Positions 23,628-35,300 of a stretch of DNA of 64,000 nucleotides are shown in pieces. Under the pieces are notes generated by a model that saw only the letters and a list, made by a program, of their open reading frames with translations, was not told where the DNA came from and did not search any database. Made by a program: the position numbers and the translations under genes. Position 1 is the first letter of the stretch, and each line of letters starts with the position of its first letter. Source of the DNA: Omphalotus guepiniiformis (Eukaryota > Basidiomycota > Agaricomycetes > Agaricales > Omphalotaceae); assembly GCA_028554645.1 (NCBI GenBank), contig JAQOOI010000064.1, positions 124,001 through 188,000 of the forward strand, written 5' to 3'.

Positions 23628-24791
23628 ATGATGCTTGCACAAGCCAGCAGAACCTCTTCACCGAAGCAGTCGACCGCCAAGTTTATCAAAAAGGCGAAGA
23701 CTTCCAAAGCCTTGAGGCACAACGGCCCCAAGGCGCCGCGTCGGCGTGAGGCGGATAGAATAGCATACTTGGAGAACGACCGGTGGGTCGGTCAGTTTAC
23801 GGCCACGAAGGTGTTCTGTTTGGGCTGCAATAACTGGATCAAACTTGACGGAAGGAGTAAGTACTACATTGGTTTTTGGGACAAACACAAGGGCAGATGC
23901 CCAGGAATAGCGGCGGCATACCCGAAGGGTGTACCAGAAGAGTGGCTAGTGCGTCAAAATCGTGTTCTTCCTCCTTCGTCTATTCCTGACTTGATGGTGA
24001 CTTTCCTAGGAAGCTGCAGGCAAGGTTGGTGGTAAGGCAAAGGCAAAGGGCAAAGGGAAACGTAGCGTCTCCCCTGCATCAGACGTGACCAGCCTCGACC
24101 TCGAGGAGGATGCCATTATGGCCACAATGTCCGCCCCGATCGCCTCTACCAGCGAACTGGCAGCGTATACTAGTAATAGTACGGGTCCTACTAGGCAACC
24201 TCGTTCATTCACGATAATTCTTCCTCCGCGGAACAACGTCGACGGCCATTCAGTGAGCTTGGTGAGATCCCATTTTGCGTCGAGGGCGAGCTTGCTGACA
24301 ACCAGCTCTTCATTCAGTCTTACCCCGCAAGCGACTCGCCCAAACTCTGTATCGTCTCGGGTACTGCAATCGATAGAAGCGACACGGACGATGTTGCACC
24401 TATTTCTCCACCCGCCCCCCTCTCTGAAGAGGCCCACTCAGACGCTTTGTGTTTACTGGCTGACTGCTCATCAACTACGAGCAACCTGCCTCCACGTCGG
24501 CGCAGAACCTTGCAACGTCATAACACGGATTTGGTGGTGAGTATACTCGCGCCAACTACCAACACAGCTGAGCTGACATCCCCATGCATGCGCAGAACCC
24601 CGTCGCCGACCGAATCCTGCAGGACATTCGTTGGCAAGATGGTACTTCTCCCTTAGATGTGGAGAGAGATTCCATCATAGGCCTGATGGAGTTCGAGGCA
24701 AGGAACAAGCAGCTGGTATGTGTTTATCTACAGCCAGTTATTTGATGGGCAGCTGATCCTACTTTCCCCCTAGGTCCAAACGGCTGCTTGA
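23628..24791 (+). CDS. Hypothetical protein with Cys/His (zinc-finger-like) motif
   Basis: Five exons can be joined in phase: a first from the ATG at 23628 to 23948, a second from 24010 to about 24260, a third from about 24304, a fourth beginning NPVADRILQDIRWQDG, and a final five codons ending at 24791. The protein, about 310 residues, starts with a basic Lys/Arg-rich tail and contains VFCLGCNNWIKLDGRS with KYYIGFWDKHKGRCPG after it. That is a C-x2-C ... H-x4-C arrangement that could bind zinc. A Lys/Gly-rich linker (KAKAKGKGKR) and a low-complexity region follow. I recall similar short proteins in Agaricomycetes but know no function. Nuclear location is suggested by the basic stretches. Confidence 0.65.
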
Positions 24792-25125
24792 CGCGCTAAG
24801 ACGGATTATCCACATACCCAGCATACCCCGCACGCATCCATTGACATCTCCCTTGCATTGCATTATCCCTTTCAGCTTAATCATATACTAGTCGACGGCA
24901 CGGACGTTCTTTGCACTTTTGCATGCCTTGGCATTATCATACTTGCTGTAGTTGTGATCGTTATTCCAGAAATATGTATCCATATGTGTTTCCCTTGAGT
25001 CGATAGTGACCACCATATGGTTCGACATCCAGACCTTCGTCAGCGGCACAGCTTACACGCAAAAAACGCTAAACGTACATGAGCAAGCGATCAGCCTAGC
25101 CAAGTATTCTGCCAATACTATCGCT
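24792..25125. other. Convergent intergenic region
   Basis: A 330-base gap between the stop codons of the zinc-finger-like gene and the kinase gene. It is AT-rich in the middle. No gene or repeat is seen. Confidence 0.6.
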
Positions 25126-26698
25126 CTAGCACCAATCGTCCTCGCAATTCTTTCCTTCCCCTGTTTCCCGGTACACTTCAACAATCTCTCGATCCAGCGA
25201 CTCCAACTTTCTCAGTCTCGTCATGTTCTTCGGGTCAAGGTCGATCACGGTAACTCTTGAGGAATCTATTTTCCGATCGTCCTTCGCAATAGGCGTGTTA
25301 TTACGATCGAGCAGCGTGGGCAAACGCACCATAATCGAACAATCCTTGAATGTTGCCGAGAGAAGATACGCGAGGAGGTAGAACTTCATTTCTTCTTCGC
25401 TCGAAATCACAGGCAGCTGTGTCTTCGCTGCATGGTCAAGCTGGGATACTTGCTCATCTTGCCGCTCCCGCGCGAGATATTCGTCTATAAAAGTACTCCA
25501 ATCGTCCAGCGTTGGCTGCGAGTAGCCCTCCCCAATTGGTGGAGTGTCTTCAAACTTTGCAGCGTCTGCAGACGACACTGTTTCTCTGACATGCCATTGG
25601 TCCCATAGTTGACGAAGGCCTTCAATATCCAGGATATCTAGTGATCTTTGCAGGCGATTGATAGTCCGTAAGACGGGAGTCATTGTCAAATAGGGAAGAA
25701 GTGCGTTAACGAATGCCTCGCGGATAGAAGTATCAGTTGGTGCATCTGATTCCACACGATGATTTGATGCGGGATTGCTTGTTTCGAGCATGCAAAATTT
25801 CTACCCAGGTCTAATCAGTACGGTGCAGTCAACGAGAAGAAGACGTAAAGAAAGCAAATTCCACTTACCTCAAATACACCAATTGCCTTCCCCTTGACAA
25901 ACACCTTCAGGTTGTTCGCTTGACCGTTAGTTGCTGTCCAAGTGTCATACAGCGAGTACAAAGCACCCCGTACGCGTGATTGAGAACTCGAAAAAAGATC
26001 TAGCGGGCAGTAATTTGAGCCGTGGGTATGATGATTTGAACCTTGAGATTCGCGCACAGTCCGCAGGTGCGTGTGCATGCAAAAACGACATGTCCGTATT
26101 TTGATGTCTCGAGTTGAGGCTGAAAGATGAGCAGGATTGGGAAGAAAGGACCACTTGGGCTGTATTACAAAAGTCAGGCGAGTGATTTCAGTTTGGATAG
26201 AGGTAGACAACTGACCTTGATCTCCACACTCATCCCACCCTCACTGGTGCCAACCAAATCAGTCGCCAGTACGCCCTTCTTTCTCGTAATGTCGATGCCT
26301 CCCAAATTTCGTCTGGATGGAGGACGAGAGGATTCATGGAAATCCGCTAGTGCCCGAAGCCAGCTGCCACCTTCGCCGATATGTTGTTCTCCGTTTTTGT
26401 TCGACGAGACAAACACTGTCTCCAGCCGTGGAAGATACAAAGAGGGAATCAGGCGTGACATACAACGGGCTTGAAAAGCTACGACAGGATCATCAGATTC
26501 TTCTGGCTCGTGCTCCTCTGGCTTCTTTCTATCATTTGCATTCCCAATCGGTATAGCTGGCCCCTTCCTCAGCCGTAATACCATGCCGTCAAAGGAATTG
26601 TTCTTTGGTCCGACATATGAGAAAACCATTGTCGCTCCGCCTTCGGATACATACCTCCAGGAGGAAGGAGAAGTGGCTGTAATATCATCGAGAGCCAT
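25126..26698 (-). CDS. IPK1: Inositol-pentakisphosphate 2-kinase
   Basis: A three-exon gene for a protein of about 485 residues. The N-terminal lobe has WRYVSEGGATMVFSYVG and VLRLRK, the glycine-rich ATP loop region of the family. VEIK at the end of exon 1 joins PKW at the start of exon 2 to rebuild the VEIKPKW motif, followed by CRFCMHTHLR and NYCPLDLFS. The C-terminal exon has KDCSIMVRLP and VIDLDPKNMTRL, the last carrying the metal-binding Asp pair. These boxes are diagnostic of IP5 2-kinases, which phosphorylate inositol 1,3,4,5,6-pentakisphosphate at the 2-position to make phytate, an mRNA-export and signalling cofactor. The start MALDDITATSPSS is the first ATG. The introns are at about 26160-26220 and 25800-25868. 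Confidence 0.92.
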
Positions 26699-26879
26699 AC
26701 CGTGCCAAGGCTCTGAATCGACGGGTGTTCGGCGAAATAGTATGCTGTGGGCTATAGGCTCGAGGTTTTCGACGGCTACGGTTAGACGGCCCGGATAGTT
26801 ACCGGACGAATTTCTTGTTCCGTACCGAATGCCAAAAAATGAATCTTTTCGAAAATACAGAATACATATTACGTAATGT

Positions 26880-27830
26880 AATTACAGGCGCGGTCAGGTG
26901 ACCTTGCCATGTAACCTCCACCTGGTATGGAGGGCCTTAGAAACCTTCCATTTCCTCCTACTATGTATCTGTGGGACCTCCTTGTGCCTAATCTACTGCA
27001 GGATGTTTGAAAGGATGGGTCAAAACCAGGAAAGAAACCAAGCGGAACGAGCCAAACACACCCCTCTCTATCGCCGAGAATTTGCTCACAAGAGTTCAAA
27101 TGTTCACCAAGCAACTCCCAGCCCACCATATTAAGCGCAAGCTGGTCACTGAACTTCTTTGATTCATCCGTGATCTCTCTATACCCGAGCGCAATCCTAT
27201 GGCAATACTTGTTGATAGCCCACTCCGAGTCGTTGACAGCCCGCTCGCCGCTGGCCAGGAGGGAGAGGAGAGCGTAGAGAGGTAGGTAGTGAAGTCGATC
27301 TTGCCGTTTCCCTGATATATCAGAAGGTGTCAACGTTTGGAGGGAAGGGTGTTGTTAACTTCGAGGTACGTACGTTCGAACATAGCCACAAAATTCCCCC
27401 CCTCTCGCACTTGCGCTCTCGAGGCGAGAGGAAAGTATGGGAAGTAGGTGACGTCGATTTAATCATTTGTTGATCCCTACACCACGGGTGCACCATCAGC
27501 GAGGAGAATGAGAATACACATTGAACTGTATAGCTACCTCTTAGGCACATATAACACCGCACATATCCAACCCTTCTTATTGCACAATCAAATAAGCACC
27601 ATTAACAACACTCCATACGTTGTCTTCTTCGTTGCATAGTTTCACGATTTCTTCCCAAGGAAGGTGCGGGCCAGGGACAGAGATGATAGCATTGCCTGTT
27701 GCTTACTATCTTTGTGCTCTTCGACGAGGACGTGTACGAGTTTCGCTAGCGTGCGCGCAACAAAAAATCGGATATAAGCGTCAGAGGGATACTGAGAATT
27801 CAGAGGTTCTGGGTCAGTAGGTCCTGCCAG
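26880..27830 (-). pseudogene. Class-V aminotransferase / cysteine desulfhydrase-like pseudogene
   Basis: Minus-strand fragments in order match the fold-type I PLP enzymes of the isopenicillin N epimerase/L-cysteine desulfhydrase-like group. LPWEEIVKLCNEE and VWSVVNGAYLI (near 27590-27650) correspond to the usual LPWEE..C.EEGVWSVVDAAHSIGQ segment but end in a stop. MIKSTSPTSHTFLSPRER (near 27400-27470) and GGNFVAMFE-like sequence follow in other frames. KYCHRIALGYREI and LALNMVGWEL occur near 27140-27210. The SNCHKW-type lysine segment is not found between the first two blocks. Reading needs several frame changes and stops, so it is called decayed. The limits are approximate. It sits between IPK1 and the isovaleryl-CoA dehydrogenase gene. 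Confidence 0.6.
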
Positions 27831-28135
27831 TCATGTAGGGATGTGCAGAGGCCAGGAAAGTTTAAAATCATGCTTCATGAGGGAGAGGCAGATAGATGGT
27901 AAGCAGTTCATGAACGTAAAGCGACGAAACATTGGAGCCAACGCCTGAGGCTCATCAACATCGTTGTGCGGACAATCTCAAGCACGAGCGCGATTACCGA
28001 AAATGGTACGTTGTTTGGCAACACCGTGTTTACTTCCTGTAATCCGCTGACATAATGTATTCTGTAATTTCGATTTCAATTATGATCTCCCGAATGCGGG
28101 GTAGACATCTCTTTACCTCCCTTTCGCTTTCCACC

Positions 28136-29946
28136 ATGAAGCTCCCAAGCCTTCGCTTTTACATAGCCCATGGCTCTCGTCTCAATCCTCACAAATCGAT
28201 ACTGTCTTCTCGGCTGCCCCGCTTGCCGGGAACGTCACTTTTGGGAAGGAGGCACGCATCGTTCTACAATTTAGACATTGCCGGATTGAATGAAGAAGAG
28301 ACAGAGGTGCGTTAGCTCATTCACTAAATGAGTATCAATATATGACACGAGCTACTTAGTTCCGAGAGAGCGTCACTTCTTTCGCGCAGGGAGTAATTGC
28401 ACCTCTAGCAGACAAGATTGACAAGGAGAATACATTCCCTGTCGTACGTCTCCTGTCTCATACATACTTTCAGGACCTTCAATTATGTCCTAGCATGTAC
28501 ATAAAGAAATGGGAGATATGGGATTGCACGGTATAACAGTCTCGCCAGACTATCAAGGTCTTGGGCTAGGGTACCTTCAACACCTCATTGCGATGGAGGC
28601 TATATCTGCGGCTTCCGGATCAGTAGCTCTGTCATACGGCGCACACAGTAACCTGTGTGTAAATCAAATACACCGGTGGGGTACAGACGCGCAAAAGGCG
28701 AGTTGCCCTGTCTAGATTCGTCCTCAACCGAACAATTGATATTTGCTCGTCGGTTCGTAAAGACCAAGTATCTTCCGAAGCTGGTGACCGGTGAGCATAT
28801 AGGGGCCCTAGCTATGAGCGAAACTGGAAGCGGGAGTGACGTGGTCAGCATGCAACTCAGAGCTAAGAAGGTTGATGGAGGTTATGAACTTACCGGAAAT
28901 AAGTTTTGGTACGATTTCGACTTCAAGTCGCGTATAGATCATGTTTAATTCTTTTGCAGGATCACAAACGGGCCTCTAGCACATACATATGTTGTGTACG
29001 CCAAGACTGAGCCCGAGAAGGGCTCCAAAGGTATCACCGCTTTCATAGTCGAGCGTGATTGGCCAGGCTTCTCCAGGGGACCAAAGTTAGACAAGTTTGG
29101 TATGAGAGGAAGCGAGACGTGCGAGCTTATCTTTGACCAATGCCGCGTTCCGGATGGTACGCGTTATTTAAACTTTACACTTCTCACAATTTGATTGAAG
29201 AATTCGTCCAACAGAGAACGTTCTTGGAGAAATTAACCAAGGCGCTAAAGTCTTGATGAGTGGGTTAGACCTTGAACGTTTGGTGTTAAGTGGGGGTCCT
29301 TTAGGGTACGCGTTCATCTGATCTTTTATCGAGTAGTACTTTGATATATATCTATTTCTAGGCTCATGCAAGCCGCTTTCGGCCACGCCATTGAGTATGT
29401 GCATGACCGGAAGCAGTTTGGGCAACCTATAGGAACATTTCAACTAATGCAAGGTGAGCCCAACTTAGACCAAGAGTGAGGTGATTTTTTCAACCTCATA
29501 TCATTTATGTGGTCGACAGGCAAGATTGCAGATATGTACACCAATCTAAATGCGAGTAGGGCCTACGTGTACGCCGTAGCAAAAGCATGCGATCAGGGCA
29601 AGATAAGTCGACGCGTATGTACTTTATTTTCCTTTCCCTGAGCTCTGGTAGTTCTCAAAGCAAATCACTAGGACTGTGCCGGTGCCATCCTATACTCGAC
29701 TGAGAAAGCTATTGAGGTCGCGATGGAGGGTATGCAGTGTTTAGGTGGCAATGGATATATTAATGGTACGTTTTCGCACTAGCATCTAACGGCACAGTCC
29801 AGTGATTGAGATTTCCATCAGATTACCCCGTGGGGCGCATTTTGCGCGATGCTAGACTATACGCCGTCGGAGCTGGTACACAGGAGATTAGAAGGATGTT
29901 GATAGGAAGAGAATTCAATCAAGACTTCCAGAGAGGTGCTCGCTAA
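28136..29946 (+). CDS. Isovaleryl-CoA dehydrogenase, mitochondrial
   Basis: A multi-exon acyl-CoA dehydrogenase. The N-terminus [16 protein letters not shown] with Arg/Ser/Leu to [11 protein letters not shown] looks like a mitochondrial presequence, and CCACC precedes the ATG. In order follow [48 protein letters not shown], the family signature [29 protein letters not shown] across an intron, [33 protein letters not shown], and [13 protein letters not shown] with [13 protein letters not shown]. These match isovaleryl-CoA dehydrogenase, which oxidises isovaleryl-CoA to 3-methylcrotonyl-CoA in leucine breakdown, using FAD and passing electrons to ETF. One intron (28698-28762) seems to use a GC donor. 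All exons join without a break. Alternative upstream in-frame ATGs exist at 28055 and 28094. Confidence 0.92.
28698..28762 (+). other. Probable GC-AG intron
   Basis: The exon ends GCGCAAAAG and the next 65 bases begin GCGAGT and end GTAAAG; removing them joins TDAQK to TKYLPKL, exactly the conserved sequence of the family. No GT donor nearby keeps the frame. GCGAGT is a good GC-type donor because it otherwise pairs well with U1. Confidence 0.75.
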
Positions 29947-30105
29947 CATGAATGCAACGCATTTATCAAGTAGAACATATTCAGCAAAATGTATTATATC
30001 AGTTTAACCAGACAACATTCGTATAGGCAAACAAGCAGTCATGTTCTAGACTTGTAAACTATCGTCGCAAGCGGGACAGCTCGTTGCTCTCTGATAGATA
30101 AATCC

Positions 30106-30420
30106 TCAGTCACTATAGTCACTATAGTCACTCCTAGCTTCAGGCGCACGACAACTGTAATGAATCAACTTCCTACAGCCTGACACTTCTGTGTCCCCAA
30201 AACTGTCTTCCTTGAACCAGCCGTAACGTCGATCGAGGAGCAAGCCCCAGTGGTTTTCCGTTTCAGCAGACAATCGCCCCTCTCGTTGGCATACTATACA
30301 GGATCCTTCAACGCTGGATGGTGAGGCAGAGGCGGGGCTTGGAACGCTTTTGACACAGGCTCCACATAGCACCGTATTGTACGAGATGCGTATTGCTGAC
30401 TGGAAGGTCCAAATTTTCAT
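30106..30420 (-). CDS. Possible small Cys-rich ORF overlapping the upstream stop
   Basis: A 104-codon uninterrupted frame starts at the ATG that overlaps the TGA of the F-box-like gene as ATGA. It has two CxxC pairs (LCGACVKS and GSCIVCQREG) and later GCRKLIHYSC, which could be a small zinc-binding unit, and ends in a three-times repeated Ser-Asp-Tyr motif. It may be only the 3' UTR of the upstream gene, or a last exon reached by alternative splicing. No family is recognised. Confidence 0.3.
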   Translation of the reverse strand: MKIWTFQSAIRISYNTVLCGACVKSVPSPASASPSSVEGSCIVCQREGRLSAETENHWGLLLDRRYGWFKEDSFGDTEVSGCRKLIHYSCRAPEARSDYSDYSD

Positions 30421-31895
30421 AGAGCAGGTTCACTTCGACCCCATTTGTACACCAATGGCATCGACTTGCCAGACCGAATCAGCACATCATAAGAAGGCAT
30501 CGTAGCGCTCGATCGACCTGAATGCATCTCTTGATCATGAGCTTTCGCAACTGCATTCCAGATCTTGATCCGTGCATTTAGTCGTGCTTCGATCCTTTCC
30601 CCTGGTACCAGAGCAATGGTTAAAGAATGAAGATCCGGGATAACATTCGTGATATGGAGCAGCGCAGTAATGATATCTGTACCTCCTCTTGTATATCGAA
30701 CGTCCTTTGGGTCGATGGTCATTGTAAGATCCTCCAGGTTCTTGCAGCAACTTATATACTTGGTGCTGACATGGTCCAAACTAAAACACCAAGCATTGAG
30801 GTGTTCCGAATCAAATGCTAATTGCAAGATCGAGTCGCGGTGCTTCGGAAGTACACCTTCATAAAACCTTGAGACTAGGTACGGATCACCCTGATCAGTC
30901 TCAATGGCGGCTGAGAAATGTTGTAACGTGGAGTAAGACGAGAGGTAGTCAAGAAGGCCTTCGTCAATGACAACGACACGGATCTCTTGCAGCCAAATCT
31001 CCGCTGCTTGGAGGGCCACCCAAAGCTTCGGTCCTTGTTGTTTGAGCTCCAGAGAGCGAAGAGATTTCACATGAGGGATAATGAGATCCATATCCCCCAC
31101 AGTCCATCCGCCTAACACCAGATGTGTTAGCTGTAAAGGATGTTCTACCGGTGTCCCACGGAAGATAATGTCAACGTCTACCCAGAAGCTAGAATCACAT
31201 TCTGGGTTGTCCAGGGAGAGTTTCGATAGCGTAGCATAGTTAACGTCAACAAGCCGGGTTTGAGCTATAGATCTCACGAGAGTTGCTCCCGAGTAAACTG
31301 AAAGGCTTTGAAGATGGTCAAACGCGCCGAAATGAGGAAGTGGTACTTTGGGGTTCCACGCGAGAATGTATAGCTCCAGCGATGTGATAGATGTCTGAGC
31401 CCCGAGACACTCAGCAACACATCGTTCCAGCCAGCCATGGCTTGCAACGCGCCAGCTGGTATGCCAGTCGTCAGTTCATTTATTGCAGGCTACGGGCGAG
31501 ACTTACATCAAGAAATGCAACTTGTTGAACGAGCAGAGCGCAGCAGCCAGATAGACTTTCAACTCCATCTCCCACTTTCGATTAACCCGAAATCCCTTGA
31601 AGGGTAGTATCTCAAGTCTTTGTACGTGTATCGAAGCTCGTGTCTTATTCGTAGCAAGATCTTCGAACTGCGAGGAAGGCCTATTCATGTCCATCTTCAT
31701 ACTTGAGAAGTATATGGGCTCGATAGCCAAGTTCAAGCGTCTGTTCACTGATCTTAGGCTTTTCACAGCATCACGGTCAGCCTAACGAAATGTTGGCGCT
31801 CAGTTATGATGCATATATGAAACCCAAGGTGAGCCACTTACTTTGAGCGCGATTTCTTGGAGAGTTTCAGTGGCTAGAGATAATATGCTGGTCAT
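30417..31895 (-). CDS. F-box-like / leucine-rich protein
   Basis: Three exons. The first begins MTSILSLATETLQEIALK and splices through GTAAGT to ADRDAVKSLRSVNRRLNLAIEPIYF. Together they have the spacing of a degenerate F-box helix (ILSLATETLQEIA...LRSVNR.). The second intron near 31440-31510 joins LHFLI to WRVASHGWLERCVAE. The rest, to PLVYKWGRSEPAL, is a string of irregular leucine-rich repeats (THLVLGGWTVGDM, RSLELKQQG, DLHSLTIALVPG). The total is about 440 residues. Such proteins are numerous in mushrooms and are presumed SCF ubiquitin-ligase adaptors; the target is unknown. All exons stay open, so it is probably functional. Confidence 0.7.
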
Positions 31896-32301
31896 TACAA
31901 GATCCTAAGGAATAATTGACAAGTATCTTCATATGGGCGGTGGGGCAGCGCTCCCGCTGGTACATAGCATTATAGCTGACGGTGATGGTCAAAGCAAGAG
32001 AAACACGTTTACGTCGATGTTTGCCTTGGAAACGGCACAAATTTCTTGAAAGGGTTGTTTGACTTTGTTGGACTCGGTGACTGGTCCGAACGCGTCTTTT
32101 TGTGTATTCGCTACTCTCCCCGACTTTTCCTGGCTCGTATACAGCTCGTTCTCTTCTTCTTCCCTTGATTTTAGCGAGAATTTGCGGCGTACTTCTATCT
32201 TCATTTTATACCACCAACATCACCTTTGCCATTTCGAAGCTTCGTTGGAGGAGAGCAGGATTACAAGCCGGAACGCGTTCTAGATAACTGTACGAAGAAT
32301 C

Positions 32302-35300
32302 ATGCCCAGCATACCGACGTCTTCACGGCGAGATACCTTTCAGACAAGTATACCATCTACCTCGTACTCAACGCCCACCTCAGCTGCTCGACTAAGTCGC
32401 GCCTTCAGTCCACCTGTGTCAAGTACGAGCTATACCCCGACTGTAACGCCTCTTGGAGCACAGCAGAAGCTCAATGTCGTGTCAAAAGTCGCGATTGAAG
32501 GAAAGGCAAAGCAGGATCAGGATGGAGTTGGCATTAAAATGTATTTGAAGGCGAGTTGTATAGGTTATTACACGCTGGACACCATATAAAACCACAATCT
32601 TAGATTTCTGTGCCGCTGGATAGTGTTTCCCCAGGATCGACAATACAGTTGTTTCCAGGTGAGTTCACAGCTCATGCGAACGCGACCCGTCTCCTAATAA
32701 TTTCTATCAGAGGAAAATGTGAAGATCTTGACCTCCCAAATCCACCCACTAGACTCCCTCTCGGTGCCATATAATTTCTCCTCAACTGTATCACCTTTAC
32801 TACATAATGCAGCACGAGCGCTGGGACTACCAGCACGTTCACAACAGACCTTCCATTCAGCCTTCAATCTCTCCCCACCGTCCACTTCGGCTTCTCTGGT
32901 CAGTACGCGTTCATCGAAAATGAATGGCTCTGCCAGCACTTCAAGTGAAGCTGTTCCAGTGGTCGATAGCACTTACACGGGACACATCCTTGTCAGCGGC
33001 TATCATATTTCTTATGTCCTGCCCAAGGTGTTTCCTCCGCCCCAGCCATATGACGAGAGTAGTATATCACGACGACGTTCATCTATAGGCGAGAAGCACC
33101 ATATTCACTTCATGGCTGCAATTGACATGTGGGTACCCTATCTTTCTCGCCCGCCGAGATCTCCATATCTGGTACGTGGTTAGTGTAACTACAATCCAAG
33201 AGCACACTAAAATATATCTTCTAGTTATCAATTCCCACCCCCCGCTGCCTTCACAATAATATCAAAGTCCGGATATTTCCTCCAACGACAACGACATCGT
33301 CCTTTGCATCTCTCTCTTCTACCGACGAAGACGGCACATCTTGGGATCTCGCCTCTGATCCTCACGTCACACGCTCGAGCAACCCATCACGTCGTGCCCG
33401 CGCCAACTCCTACAGCACCTTTGCAGACGACGAGTCAAGCGACTCCTCTACCGCGGGATTCTCCTATGGATGTGGAATCCAAGGCTCGTTTCCTAGTGCA
33501 GAGCGTATTCGAATTAGGTGGGCTAAGCCTCTTAAGACGATTGGCTTGGGTGAGGGCGAGGACGGACAAAAAGATGGCAGGAGGAGAGTCGGTGTGAAGA
33601 GTGTAAAGGGAGAAATGACCTGTGTTGTCCGTGGATTGGCTCGTAACACTGAAGCCGAAGGTTTTGCAGGGGGTGGAGGTGGGGGTGTGATCATGGATGT
33701 GGAGTACAAAGGGACATGCAAAGGCATTTGGTTTCCCGGTGTCGCAACGCTACTCGGCATGGACGTGGGTTTGGAGGCGAAGAACTCTGACGTGGAGTGG
33801 GTCAATGCTGGTGCTGGTTTGGAGGGGTATTCGAACGAGTGGGAGGTTAGTGGTGGTTCAGGTTACACCGGTTTCGATGTTGGGGCGGGGTCTGCAGAGG
33901 CACAGAAACAGAGACTAGGACGATACGATTCGCTTGATTCGAATTCCGGAACCCCGGAGATCTTCGTATCTCCTTCGAGTCCTGCACCTGGAATAGCCAG
34001 CTCAAACACCGCTGGCTTCCCGCGTTCATCTGGATCTGGGCTATCTGCACGGAATGATTCTACATCATCGACGGCCTCCTCTACCTCGTCCCTCCTCCGA
34101 GCTCCATTGCCAGCGCCGAACGTCGCAGATTACTCTTTCGAAGGATCGGCGTCTGGATCGTCTTCACAAGCTTCTTCCATGCTATCATCCTTCCCAGGTT
34201 CCGCGTCTATTCTTACGCAGAGCACAGACACCCAACGTAGGAGAGCACCTGGGTACCCAATCACCCTTCATCTAAACATGAACGAGCTTATTCCTCCGGC
34301 GAAGAACACATTCACATTTACTATCTCTGGCACGATCATTGTCACGCCGAGGCCAAACCAAAATAGCATCTTTAAGATCAACAGCTCAACATCGCGGAAC
34401 TCTAGCGAAGGGGAAGTAGACGCAGGGGTTAAGGAAGGTGACCTCTTCACCCTCCCGAAGTTTACAGTTCTCGCAGCGGACTCGGAGAGTACGTCTGTCG
34501 TGATAAAGAACGAGATGAATGATGCAACGATCGAGGTGTACGAGACATCTTCACGAAGTAGGAATGTGGATGAACATACTAAGACGGCGACATTGCAGAA
34601 AGGCGCTTTCACGAAATGCAGCGAGAATGGAAGCCCGAGAGTATTGGTCAAGTCGGTGAGAACACCGACGGGTGGGGCTGGCGTCAATGGGCATGGGTAT
34701 GTGAATGGGAAATCTTTGTTCCCATCTAAGAGACCTAGGACCCCTAGTGGAAGCGCGGGGACGGCGAGTAGAAGCTCTAGTCCAATTGGTGGTCATCGAT
34801 TATCCAGTGTTCCGTCGCTCTCTACCTTGAAAAAGGGAATGGGGGTGGCGGCAGTACCGATGAGGCCGAAGAGGGACGGCCCATTGATAATTCCTTGGGT
34901 CGACTCAATCGTAACACCCTTACCATCAACAGATTCGGGCGGCAGCAACGATGGCTTGCCCGATGCGTATGCTGTCCGCATTCGCCTCCCTGCACCCGCC
35001 GATACGGACTCCGAGTGGCTCGAGTTCGGACTGGCCAAACCTGGTTCAGCGTCTGATGACGAAAAACATCGTCCGCCTCGAGTAGATATCGTAAATGTCA
35101 GTGTAGAGGGTGTCCCGGTCCGGTTCGAGACTTCCGCTGCGGCGAAGCCTGACCCGCCTTCCGGTGATGTTGTGGACTTGCGTGCAGTGGAGTTTGAGCA
35201 GATGAGTGGCAAGGAGTGGATTAGTTGGATCAGGGTGCATATTGGGTCTGGAGGGGGAGGAAGTGAAGTTGTGGTGGATTATGTGGCTAATGTCTTGGAG

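Noticed and set aside
28055..29946. Leucine/valine breakdown gene cluster (IVD plus HIBCH)
   Set aside because: The two genes are about 18 kb apart with unrelated genes between, so this is not evidence of a cluster.
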